Made by a program: the position numbers and the translations under genes
Notes under the pieces: generated by a model
Databases searched by the model: none
What the model was told of the DNA's origin: nothing
The model's input: only the letters and a program-made list of their open reading frames with translations
Origin: Symbiodinium sp. CCMP2592
Lineage: Eukaryota > Sar > Dinophyceae > Suessiales > Symbiodiniaceae
Length of the DNA stretch: 64,000 nucleotides
NCBI GenBank assembly: GCA_905221615.1
Contig: CAJNDT010001269.1
Location: 434,001 to 498,000 of the forward strand
Direction of reading: 5' to 3'
In this document: in pieces, positions 9,393 to 17,651 of the stretch
How the letters are laid out: the number at the start of each line of letters is the position of its first letter
Position numbering within the stretch: position 1 is the stretch's first letter

Positions 9393-9893
9393 TTAGCACA
9401 TCCGGGAAGAGCTCGCTCTCCCGTAGGGCGTAGCTCCTTTTTCCGCCTGAGGGCGATGCCCACTCCAAACGGGGTGGAAGACCACGGAAAACCCGTGGTA
9501 ATTAATTGCACGCCGGACCAAGGCCTACGGGCCGCGCGCAGACCGCTCCAGAAGAAAGGAAAAGGAAGAGGTTTTGGAAAAGGAAAAGGATTTGGAAAGA
9601 AAGGTGGCAAGAGTATAAGGCAGGCCGAAGGAAAAGGCTACGAGAGTGACAAAGGAAAAGGCAAAGGTGGACAGAATGGACCCGTATGTTTCAATTGTGG
9701 TAAGACCGGACATTACTCTTCGGAGTGTTGGTCGGCACCAAAGGGAAAGGAAAAGGAGGAAAAGGAAAAGTTCGGAATGTCCAAGAGACAGGTGAGGAAG
9801 AATGGTATGAAGAGCAACCTAGTTCTTCTACACAAGCACAAGCAAGGCCACCACAAGGAGCCAAAGGAAACGAGCAAGTGCGTAGGTTGGTGA
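9384..9893 (+). CDS. copia 1 gag C-terminus (CCHC zinc knuckle)
   Basis: A Gly/Lys-rich stretch (GKGRGFGKGKGFGKKGGK) is followed by CFNCGKTGHYSSEC (9687-9728), a standard C-x2-C-x4-H-x4-C nucleocapsid knuckle that binds the element RNA. The upstream capsid is not recognised. This frame overlaps the pol frame, which opens at 9725 in the -1 frame, so expression of pol would need a -1 shift or is the result of an indel. Confidence 0.75.
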   Translation: MHSLAHPGRARSPVGRSSFFRLRAMPTPNGVEDHGKPVVINCTPDQGLRAARRPLQKKGKGRGFGKGKGFGKKGGKSIRQAEGKGYESDKGKGKGGQNGPVCFNCGKTGHYSSECWSAPKGKEKEEKEKFGMSKRQVRKNGMKSNLVLLHKHKQGHHKEPKETSKCVGW

Positions 9894-12043
9894 CAACGCC
9901 TATGCCAGTGATTGAAGAAGTGTTCGAAGAAGATGATGACTACATTGATCTTGTAGGAATGTTCGAAGAGATGGTGATGGATTATGCTGCACGAGCAGTA
10001 AGAGTCAACACAGTTGTGCTATGGTCAAGCATGGCTGACGAAAGTGATGAAGAAGATTATGAAAGAGATGAACTTCACAAGTGGTATGGAGATCTGCAAG
10101 TGGACAAGAAGAATGCCAATAGTGCAAGAGAGCGAGAAAGGCTTTTCGGAAGTGTTCAAGATGAAGAGCCAGAAGTGCATCGAGTAAGAGCCGTTAGCTC
10201 AAGCTACTCAGAACTCGTTGAAGTCGTGCTAGATTGTGGCGTGGATTGTCATGTACTTCCGCTATGCTACTACAGTGAAGACTTAGGAACAGTTGAGTTC
10301 CCAGCTTTGAGAATGGTTATTCAAGATGCCCAAGGCAACAGGATAAGAACCACTGAGACAAGAGCGAACATCACATTCGAATTTCAAAGGACAGATGGAA
10401 GAGTGATAAAGGTGAGAGATTCAGCTGTGTTCGGAGATGTAACACAACCACTATTTGCAGTAGGCAAGTTGTGGAAAGTCGGATGGGGACTTGATCCCCT
10501 AGATCAGTTCAATGCTTACTTGAAGAAAGGATCAGCAAGAGTGCCAGTGAGGTTTGCAAGAAACTCAACAGTGACGGACCTCAAGATTTACAGAGCTCAA
10601 GTGAAGGTTGAAAGTGATGAACCACAAGTGAGAAAGCTCACATTGATTAAGCAGATGGAAGATGAATTCGAGAAGATGAAGTATCATGAAGGATGGTTTT
10701 TCATGTCAGATGGGAAGCCAGCAAGGATCGATTATGACAAGTACACAACATATGATCCCACAAATGACGACGTGAAAGCGTTCAAGTTCAGAACTACTTT
10801 GGTATCGAGGTACGATGGTGAGAACATCGTATGGAGCGAACTGGAGTTTGTGGAGTGCGCTGAAAAGTGGGATGCAGTTGAAGAGAACTCGGTGATCATC
10901 ACGATCTTGGAGAGAAAGTCTCTAGGGCTTGAAGAGTATGGTGAGTATGAAAGAACAGTCCCGAAGAAGAAAAAGAAGGAGCAAGAAAAGGAAGTGGAAG
11001 CAGCAGACGTGGAGATGGCGGTTCACGAAGGAAAAGGTGAACCAAAGAAGACAGTGGAACTAGTCGAGAAGGAAGCAGCAGAAGCTATGGAGAACTTGTT
11101 TCCTAGCGACCCGCCTGCAGAAGAAGACATGAAAGAGTGGAAGAAAATTGAAGAGCAACTGCCAAGTTTAGGAGAAAAGATGGAAGAAGCGATGATTGTG
11201 GCAGGAGTCGAACTCAACCCAGAGAGTACGCTCAAGCAACTGAGAACAGCATGTGAATTCCTGAAGATAGGAAAGACTGGAAGTAAGGCTCAAATAGGGC
11301 AACGGTTGAAACAAGCCGTATCGGCAAACAAGATGAAGGAGTTGGTTGAAATCTCCAAAGGACTGGAACTAGAGTTCACAAGAGAACCAAAAGGAGAAAA
11401 GAGACCAGAGATGCCAATTGACGAAGAGAGAAAGAAGCACGAATTGACGCACCTACCAAAAGCTGATTGGTGTGAAAGTTGTCAAGCAACAAGGTCAAGA
11501 GAAGATAATTTCGATGTGTCAGAGAAGAAGAGTGAAGCATCGCTAGTTTCAATGGGTTTCAAGTTCACTGGGAACCGAGATGAAGAGAGCACGAAAGACA
11601 ATAAAGATGCATTGACAATCGGACTGGTGATGGTTGATGAAGCAACAAAGTTCGTACATGTCATTCCAGTAGCGACAAAAGAAGCGACAGCAAACGTTGT
11701 TGAAGAAGTCTGCAGAGTGCTTATGCTGTTGAATTCTAAAGTCATTTTGAGAATCGACACGGAACCAGCAATGATTTCGCTGAGGAAGAAGGCGCAAGGA
11801 ATAAGGAAGATGAAGAATCTTGATACAGAGATACAAGATGTAGCACCAGATGAACACCAAGGATTGCAAGTTGAAAGATGGGTTCAAACGGTTCGGAACT
11901 TATCCAAGACATTGGTGTATGGAGTTGAATCGCAAGCGAAAGTGAAGATTACTTCAGAAAGTACGCTGTATCCATGGGCAGCAAGACATGCAGCATTCCT
12001 ACTGAATAGGTTTGTTGTGAAGAAAGGGATCAACACCTTTTGA
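9725..12043 (+). CDS. copia 1 pol, part 1: protease, SAP-like segment, integrase
   Basis: Numbering starts at 9725, which is not an ATG. Aspartic protease: VVLDCGVDCHVLPL with D170, where Cys replaces the usual Ser/Thr. A SAP-like segment (aa ~496-531, STLKQLRTACEFLKIGKTGS then KAQIGQRLKQA) lies before the integrase. The zinc part is HELTHLPKADWCESC (H-x4-H-x7-C-x2-C). In the integrase core, D678 (LRIDTEP) and E717 (QVERWVQTVRN) are present, but where the first catalytic Asp is expected the sequence reads SLVSMGFKF. The frame ends at a TGA (12041-12043) right after INTF; the next frame continues PFEVLFDREYKG, so a one-base shift has broken it. Confidence 0.8.
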   Translation: MLVGTKGKGKGGKGKVRNVQETGEEEWYEEQPSSSTQAQARPPQGAKGNEQVRRLVTTPMPVIEEVFEEDDDYIDLVGMFEEMVMDYAARAVRVNTVVLWSSMADESDEEDYERDELHKWYGDLQVDKKNANSARERERLFGSVQDEEPEVHRVRAVSSSYSELVEVVLDCGVDCHVLPLCYYSEDLGTVEFPALRMVIQDAQGNRIRTTETRANITFEFQRTDGRVIKVRDSAVFGDVTQPLFAVGKLWKVGWGLDPLDQFNAYLKKGSARVPVRFARNSTVTDLKIYRAQVKVESDEPQVRKLTLIKQMEDEFEKMKYHEGWFFMSDGKPARIDYDKYTTYDPTNDDVKAFKFRTTLVSRYDGENIVWSELEFVECAEKWDAVEENSVIITILERKSLGLEEYGEYERTVPKKKKKEQEKEVEAADVEMAVHEGKGEPKKTVELVEKEAAEAMENLFPSDPPAEEDMKEWKKIEEQLPSLGEKMEEAMIVAGVELNPESTLKQLRTACEFLKIGKTGSKAQIGQRLKQAVSANKMKELVEISKGLELEFTREPKGEKRPEMPIDEERKKHELTHLPKADWCESCQATRSREDNFDVSEKKSEASLVSMGFKFTGNRDEESTKDNKDALTIGLVMVDEATKFVHVIPVATKEATANVVEEVCRVLMLLNSKVILRIDTEPAMISLRKKAQGIRKMKNLDTEIQDVAPDEHQGLQVERWVQTVRNLSKTLVYGVESQAKVKITSESTLYPWAARHAAFLLNRFVVKKGINTF

Positions 12044-12044
12044 A

Positions 12045-12662
12045 GTGCTATTCGACAGAGAGTACAAAGGAACATTAGCACCATGGGGAAGCGTAGTGTT
12101 GGCAAAGCCAGTACCAAAAGTCAAAGAAAAGGGTGAAGCATGGAGAAAAGGAATCTTCGTTGGAAAAGACTCGGTGAACAACCTGAATCTGATAAGCACA
12201 AGACAAGGAATCATTAAGAGCAGAACAATAAGACAGTGTACGCCACTGTATGATGTTGAAGTGCTAGCAGAAGCAACAGGAACACCGTGGAACTACACAC
12301 AGGACATGTTGTTAGGAAGGAAATCAACGAAGAGATTGCCACCGCACAGTGGAATCGAGATGGCAATTGGTGACAAGCCGGAGATTGTTCCAAGAAAGGA
12401 AAGAAGCCAAGAGCAAGAAGATGAGTTGAAGGATTATAGCCCAAGTCAAGAAGCGGCGTCAGATACGCCAAGCGAGACTGAACAAGACATGGACGAAGAT
12501 CCAGGTGAAGGACATGTTGGATCATCAAGTAGCAGTTCAAGCAGTCGAGGAAAAGGAGTCACAAGAAGAAGAAGTGAAAGAAGTGATGAATCTGATGAGC
12601 TGATTACAGGAGAGAATCCACCGCCAGCATCGCCAAAGAGGAACCTGGAAAAAGGCGAACAG
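12045..12662 (+). CDS. copia 1 pol, part 2: integrase C-terminus and linker
   Basis: It continues part 1 after the frameshift, with LFDREYKGTLAPWGSVVLAK and a GIFVGKD motif typical of the copia integrase end. Then follows an acidic, Ser-rich linker. The frame is cut by the LINE after EKGEQ at 12662. Removing the insert and one target-site copy rejoins it in frame with P-E-A-V-R at 15286, so the insertion is younger than the copia element. Confidence 0.8.
12648..12662 (+). repeat. target-site duplication, left copy (GAAAAAGGCGAACAG)
   Basis: Fifteen bases identical to 15271-15285. They flank the inserted LINE and encode EKGEQ of the copia pol. Confidence 0.9.
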
Positions 12663-15270
12663 GTGCCACTGTGTGCTACTTGAAAGCCCTGGGGTGGAAG
12701 GCTCACAGCCTTACAAAGTGGTCCTGTAAGGAAGCTAGCTTTGACATTCTCCAAAGGGACAGCCTGCGCAACCTCAGTTTTCACTTGAGACAGGCATGTG
12801 ACCAATGGAGATACACGGCCATGAGCGAAAGTGAAGAGTGCAGTGCGCTGGGTCGCGGGGTAGATTGGCAGGCCCCAAAAAAGGACCTTAAGCAGTGCAA
12901 AGGCTTATCCAGCAAAGGGCTGGTGGCAGTGTGGCAAGGAGCCATCAGGCATAGTTACGATGCAACCTGCACCCGATGTGGACAGCCCGCCACACTCAAG
13001 CGTGTGCTTTGGGATTGCAGCTGGTGGAAAGACAACCAGCCTGAGCCACTGGACTTCAAGGCTAAGGGGTCAATACCCTGAGGACAGCTTATGGTTAAAA
13101 GGCCTCCCATCTGCCACAAAACAGCCGGCCAGCTATGTGCCAAAGCTGGTGGAAAGTGGAGTTTTTACAGAAACCTTGATCTCGCAGGAGGACCTGTACT
13201 ATGCCACGGACGGCAGTCCTGGTGGATCCCAGGACACGCGCTTTCAGGTCCATACTTGGGCGGTGCTTGCGTTTAAGGTACACCAAGGTCTGGTTCAGGT
13301 CGTTGGTCATGCTACAGGACCGGTCCCTGGCCAACAGACTGTGTTCAGAGCCGAGGCAGAAGCCTTAGCATATCTGACGAGTAAAGACGACCGGGTTCTT
13401 GACGTCACGCTTGACTGCAAAGGAGTGGTGCAATGTCTGGCTAAGGCGCAAGGATGGCAGTCAGAGGATATCTTTACCCCGCTGCGGGAGCACCGGGACC
13501 GGCTGCAGCTCACCTGGGTCAATTCTCACCTGGAATGGGAGGAGTTTGAGCCTAAATTTGGCCAGCACAACTGGTGGCGCTGGAAGGCAAATCAGTTGGT
13601 GGACCAGCTGGTGCAAGACACAGCAAACCAATGCCGAGACTTTCAATGGGAACAGGGTATCCTAGTCAAGGACCAGGCGGTGGTTAAAATCAACCACCTG
13701 CTTGCAGGACGAGCTTCCGCCATGTTCCAGCACACGGAAGGGGAAGGCCCCCTGGTTGCCTTTGCTTCGGAGATTAGTGAGGGCAAACCTAAAGCTAAAA
13801 AGCCTAGGGGTAAACAAGGACCCAGGCAGAAAAAACATGTCATCACTAAACCCAGGAAGCATGCTGGTGCCCCTAAAACCAGCCCCACAAAAGGAGCGCC
13901 CAACAAACGGAGTCATTTAGAGGCGTTGCTGGCTGGGGGTGACAGTCACCTAGGGCATACCTGGGTGGAAGGGTACCGGTCCAGGGACCAGCTCACTGCC
14001 AAGTGCCAGACTTGTGGACTCTTTGTGGAGCAAACGGAGTCGAAGCACGTGTTTGCCAAAAAGACGTTTCACCCGTGCAGATTCCGAGAACCCTCATCAC
14101 CCAATTTGGGTGAGCATGCCACGCACAAAATGATCAATGCGGGGAAGGCTTGGATGTGCCGACAGTGTGGTCTCAAACAGTGGATTAATCAAGACGCGAT
14201 CCAACCGCAACTAGCGAAGCCTTGCAGGTTGGTTTATACTGGTAAGGACCAGTGGACTCATGCCATTCTGAAGAAAATTGCGCCTGTCAGGTCGGGGTTT
14301 TTCGGTCCTCGAAGCACCCACGCTTTGGTTCCAGGGACGGGTCCTGAGGCACATGTGCTGTCTGGGGTTAACCCAGACCCTGGCCAGTCGTCTGTCACTA
14401 AGCCACCCCTTGTTCCTGGCATCAACACCCAGACGAACAGTGTGAGCCAGCCTTTTTCTGGTGGTGGTGAGGCCTCCAACCAGTCTACCAGAACAAGTGG
14501 GGACCTCCTAGGCCAGCCCTATGTTAGCAAGCCCCTAGGCTCTGGCAAGGTTCCTGAATCCAGTCTCAGTCATGCTGTTGATGCTTGTGCTGAAGATGAG
14601 GATGGACTGGTGGGGAATTCTAGAAGCAGTAGCAGTAATAGGGCTTGTGAGGCCCCGCCCTTTGCTCTTTCCACTCCTGGTGCCCCTGCTAAGGAGAAAG
14701 CCAAGGCCAAGCCCGCCAGCCAAGCCAAAAACCGTAAGACTGAGAGCAAAGGACAAACGAAGCTCAAATTCTGAGTGCAGCTGTCGGCTCAAGTCTAGGT
14801 GCGTCCCTGCAACGACCTTACGCCCTGGTGCAAGCCCAGGTTTTCCGGCACTCCAGAGGGCTACCTTGCACAACCACTCCTGTGTGATGACGTTGTGCAT
14901 GACTTGGAACCTGGGAAAGTCTGGAAGCTCAAGCCCCTCCCCTTGGAAGGTGAGCTCTCCAAACACACCGGGAGATACTGGTGAGCACAGAGCCACAGGA
15001 ACTGGTGACTACCATGCAGTTACCGCTTCCTGGAGTGCCCAGGATACCAGTCTGAGGTACCCAGCACTGGTGAGATGGGCCAAAGGGCTCTAGGACCACT
15101 GGTGACTACCAGTCCTGGTGTAACCAGGTTCCAGGTAGCCTAAACAACCAGCAAGCCTGGTGGTAGCTGGTGCCACCAGGACACTGGCGAAGGGGACAAC
15201 CCCTCCCTACGTACAGTAGGTCCCGACCCGTTTCACCCGCCGAAGGCAGCGACCGTCCGCCCACCAGCAA
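12663..15270 (+). mobile_element. 5'-truncated LINE with RNase H, inserted in copia 1
   Basis: The 2,608-bp insert lies between two copies of a 15-base target site. It lacks endonuclease and RT and begins just before the RNase H region, as 5'-truncated LINE copies do. Its 3' part (14775-15270) is non-coding, with repeated CTGGTGACTACCAG-like words. The 3' junction has no long poly(A); the A-run GAAAAAGG belongs to the target. Base composition (CTG-, CAG- and AAG-rich) differs from the host copia. Confidence 0.85.
12671..14774 (+). CDS. LINE ORF2 C-terminus: RNase H and two Cys clusters (frameshifted)
   Basis: The first part (12671-13081) contains CTRCGQPATLKRVLWDCSWW, a Cys-rich motif usually found after the RT in LINEs. 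A one-base shift near 13070 moves the frame to that of 12960-14774. There the RNase H follows: YYATDGSPGG (D at 13209-13211), an Asp-Cys-Lys-Gly block, RAEAEALAY, WVNSHLEW and a final ANQLVDQLV. Farther on are CQTCGLF and CRQCGLKQW, each followed by a distant H/C, possibly zinc-binding. The end is Ser/Pro/Lys-rich. RNase H would remove RNA from the RNA-DNA hybrid during insertion. The RT is missing, so this copy is dead. Confidence 0.75.
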
Positions 15271-15285
15271 GAAAAAGGCGAACAG
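15271..15285 (+). repeat. target-site duplication, right copy
   Basis: Fifteen bases identical to 12648-12662, directly followed by the resumed copia pol (CCA GAA GCG). Confidence 0.9.
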
Positions 15286-17646
15286 CCAGAAGCGGTGAGA
15301 CAGAAAGTGGATGAAGGACCGACGGAAGTTGAAGAGAGACCAGAGAAGTTTATTGCCGTCGGAGATGCATCAAGTTCGGTACGAAGAGTGATCGACATGA
15401 GAAGTGTGAAGAAGATAGAACCATTCCTAAGAAAGGAACTTCCACAGTATCACGATGATGAAGAAGTCGAGTTGGAAGAATTTGAAGAAATGGAAGCTGA
15501 GTTTGATGAAGAAGAAGAATGGCAAGAATCAGATGGTGAAGAAGAGATACCAGAAGATATGCCAAAATGGTCAAATGATTTCGAAAGCGGACCACCAAAG
15601 TTAGCTGATGAAGAAATGGAGAAAGTTGAAGGTGTGTCCAAGAAGCACGAGTTGGAAAGACTGGAGAAGATGAAAGTGCTGAACAAGTTGCCAGAAGGAA
15701 CAGACATCTCAAAGTACAAGTTTCTGTCGACAAAGATAGTGTATGACTGGAGACACAGGGACAAAGAGTGGAGCAGAAGAGGACGATTGGTAGCAAGAGA
15801 GTTCAAGTGGTTAGGTGATACAGATATTGCAAGTTTGTTTTCGCCAACCGGTGTAGCAAGCACAGTGAAGCTACTGTCAGCTCTATTTGCGTCTTCAGAA
15901 GGATATACACTTGGAAGTATCGATGTTGGAGATGCTTACCTGATGGTGGAGCAAGAAGAGCCAACGGTTGTTGAAGTCGATGGAGAATTTTACGAACTGG
16001 GATATACGTTGCCCGGTCAGCGAACCGGGAGTGCAGCTTGGTTCGGAAAGTTGAAAGGTTACCTGGAAGAGTACGGGTTAACAAGCGACAGTGGACTCCC
16101 GGCACTATTCTCAAGAACACCAGACAAAGAAGGATTCGGAATAATCGTGCTGAGTCATGTAGATGACATGGAGCTATATGCATCAAGAGAAGAGTTCAAG
16201 AAGTTGGTCGAATTCCTGAGAAGCAAAGGATTGAAGATCAAAGTGGAAGGACCACTGGATGAGAAGGAAGGATCAATGAGTTTCCTGAAGAGAAGTTTCA
16301 AGTCGATGAGCGATGGAAACGTAGAGATCACGATGAATTCAAAGTACATTGAAGGACTGGTAGAAGTGCTCAAGCTTGAAGGAGCATACCCAAAGAAACT
16401 ACCATGTCCAGCGGACAGTGGAAGGTCATTTCAGTCAAAAGAAGGTGGAATGGAACCGCTGAATGCAGACGATCACCACACGTTCAGAAAAGGAGTAGGG
16501 ATATTACTGTATCTCGCGCCCGAGAGGCCAGATATCATGTATGTCTTGAAGAAGCTGTCAACGAAGCTCGCATCACCCGTTGAAGCAGACATGGAGCTAC
16601 TAAGGTATGTTGGAAAGTATCTCAAGGGAACACCTGAACTTACGTTGGTACACCAGGAAAGCTACCCTGGAAAGAGTTTTCTGGAAGTGAAGAACAGAAG
16701 CAACGAAGGAAAGGTCGAGAGAGATAACTACAAGATACCAGCGCTCATAGAAGTGATAAGCGACAGCGATTGGGCAGCAGATCGAGAGTCAAGGCAAAGC
16801 GTTTCGTGTGGAGTGATAATGGTGAATGGAAACCTGGTTCATTTCCAAAGCAAGAGACAAAAGAGCGTAGCATTGTCATCTTGCGAAGCTGAGACAATCG
16901 CAGCAACATCAATCTTAAGCGAAGGTGTATTCCTGAAAGGATTGCTGAAGAGAATCCTACGAGTTGAACCAAGACTGATGTTATACAGTGATTCGTCAAG
17001 CTCAAGACAGTTGATCTCAAGAAAAGGCTTAGGCAAGGCACGCCATTTACAAGTGGACCTCTTATGGATCCAAAGAATTCCGAAGCTCATTATCAAGGCG
17101 ATAGCCGGTAAGGACAATCCCTCAGACCTAGGGACCAAATCCCTGACACGGGACAAGATACGCAAGTATATGCTAAGCCTAGGATATACAGGTGAGTTTT
17201 TGACACCAAGTGCTCAAGAAGTCCAAGAAGCTGAAGTGAGAAGGACAAGAACAAGAAGTCTTGTGACACGACTTGATGAAAGGATGATTACAAGGATTAT
17301 CCAGACGGTCACGACCGCAGTGTTGTTATCGTTGACTGAAGCAAGAAGATTCGGTGAAGAAGGTGAACAAGGACTGGGAAGAGCAAGTGTAGTGTGCATA
17401 CTGTTGTGCATGTTTACAGCAGCAATTATGCATAAAATTGCAAGCGCAGCCGTTTTGCTCAAGAGATTCAAGGAAGTCCTGAAGAAAGAAGAAAAAGAAG
17501 AAGAAAGGACAAGAGCAATGGCTGATGATGATGCAGTTAAGTACATCCTGAGCGAAAGGAGCAGAAGCATCGAGGCAACCGAATACCTCAGAAAAGTGCT
17601 TACGAAAGAAAGATCAAACAGACCAAGTGCTGATGACCAGTGCTGA
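15286..17646 (+). CDS. copia 1 pol, part 3: reverse transcriptase and RNase H
   Basis: The frame is open from the LINE junction. The RT starts around FLSTKIVYDWRHRDKEWSRR and RLVAREFKW, with SIDVGDAYLMVEQEEP as the first Asp motif and SHVDDMELYA (16156-16167 for HVDD) as the catalytic box, where His replaces the usual Tyr. RNase H reads EVISDSDWAADRESRQSVSC, LSSCEAETIAA and LYSDSSSSRQL. The segment NPSDLGTKSL closes RNase H. A further helical tail follows, with a hydrophobic run near aa 695-715. The stop (TGA 17644-17646) was made by a 13-bp tandem duplication; before it, the protein ran on into the next module. Confidence 0.85.
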   Translation, partial: PEAVRQKVDEGPTEVEERPEKFIAVGDASSSVRRVIDMRSVKKIEPFLRKELPQYHDDEEVELEEFEEMEAEFDEEEEWQESDGEEEIPEDMPKWSNDFESGPPKLADEEMEKVEGVSKKHELERLEKMKVLNKLPEGTDISKYKFLSTKIVYDWRHRDKEWSRRGRLVAREFKWLGDTDIASLFSPTGVASTVKLLSALFASSEGYTLGSIDVGDAYLMVEQEEPTVVEVDGEFYELGYTLPGQRTGSAAWFGKLKGYLEEYGLTSDSGLPALFSRTPDKEGFGIIVLSHVDDMELYASREEFKKLVEFLRSKGLKIKVEGPLDEKEGSMSFLKRSFKSMSDGNVEITMNSKYIEGLVEVLKLEGAYPKKLPCPADSGRSFQSKEGGMEPLNADDHHTFRKGVGILLYLAPERPDIMYVLKKLSTKLASPVEADMELLRYVGKYLKGTPELTLVHQESYPGKSFLEVKNRSNEGKVERDNYKIPALIEVISDSDWAADRESRQSVSCGVIMVNGNLVHFQSKRQKSVALSSCEAETIAATSILSEGVFLKGLLKRILRVEPRLMLYSDSSSSRQLISRKGLGKARHLQVDLLWIQRIPKLIIKAIAGKDNPSDLGTKSLTRDKIRKYMLSLGYTGEFLTPSAQEVQEAEVRRTRTRSLVTRLDERMITRIIQTVTTAVLLSLTEARRFGEEGEQGLGRASVVCILLCMFTAAIMHKIASAAVLLKRFKEVLKKEEKEEERTRAMADDDAVKYILSERSRSIEATEYLRKVLTKERSNRPSADDQC

Positions 17647-17651
17647 TGACC
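17626..17651 (+). repeat. 13-bp tandem duplication (AGTGCTGATGACC x2)
   Basis: Copies at 17626-17638 and 17639-17651. Since 13 is not a multiple of three, it shifts the pol frame and creates the TGA at 17644. With one copy, SADD would continue LWKEVEVL in the downstream frame. Confidence 0.85.
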
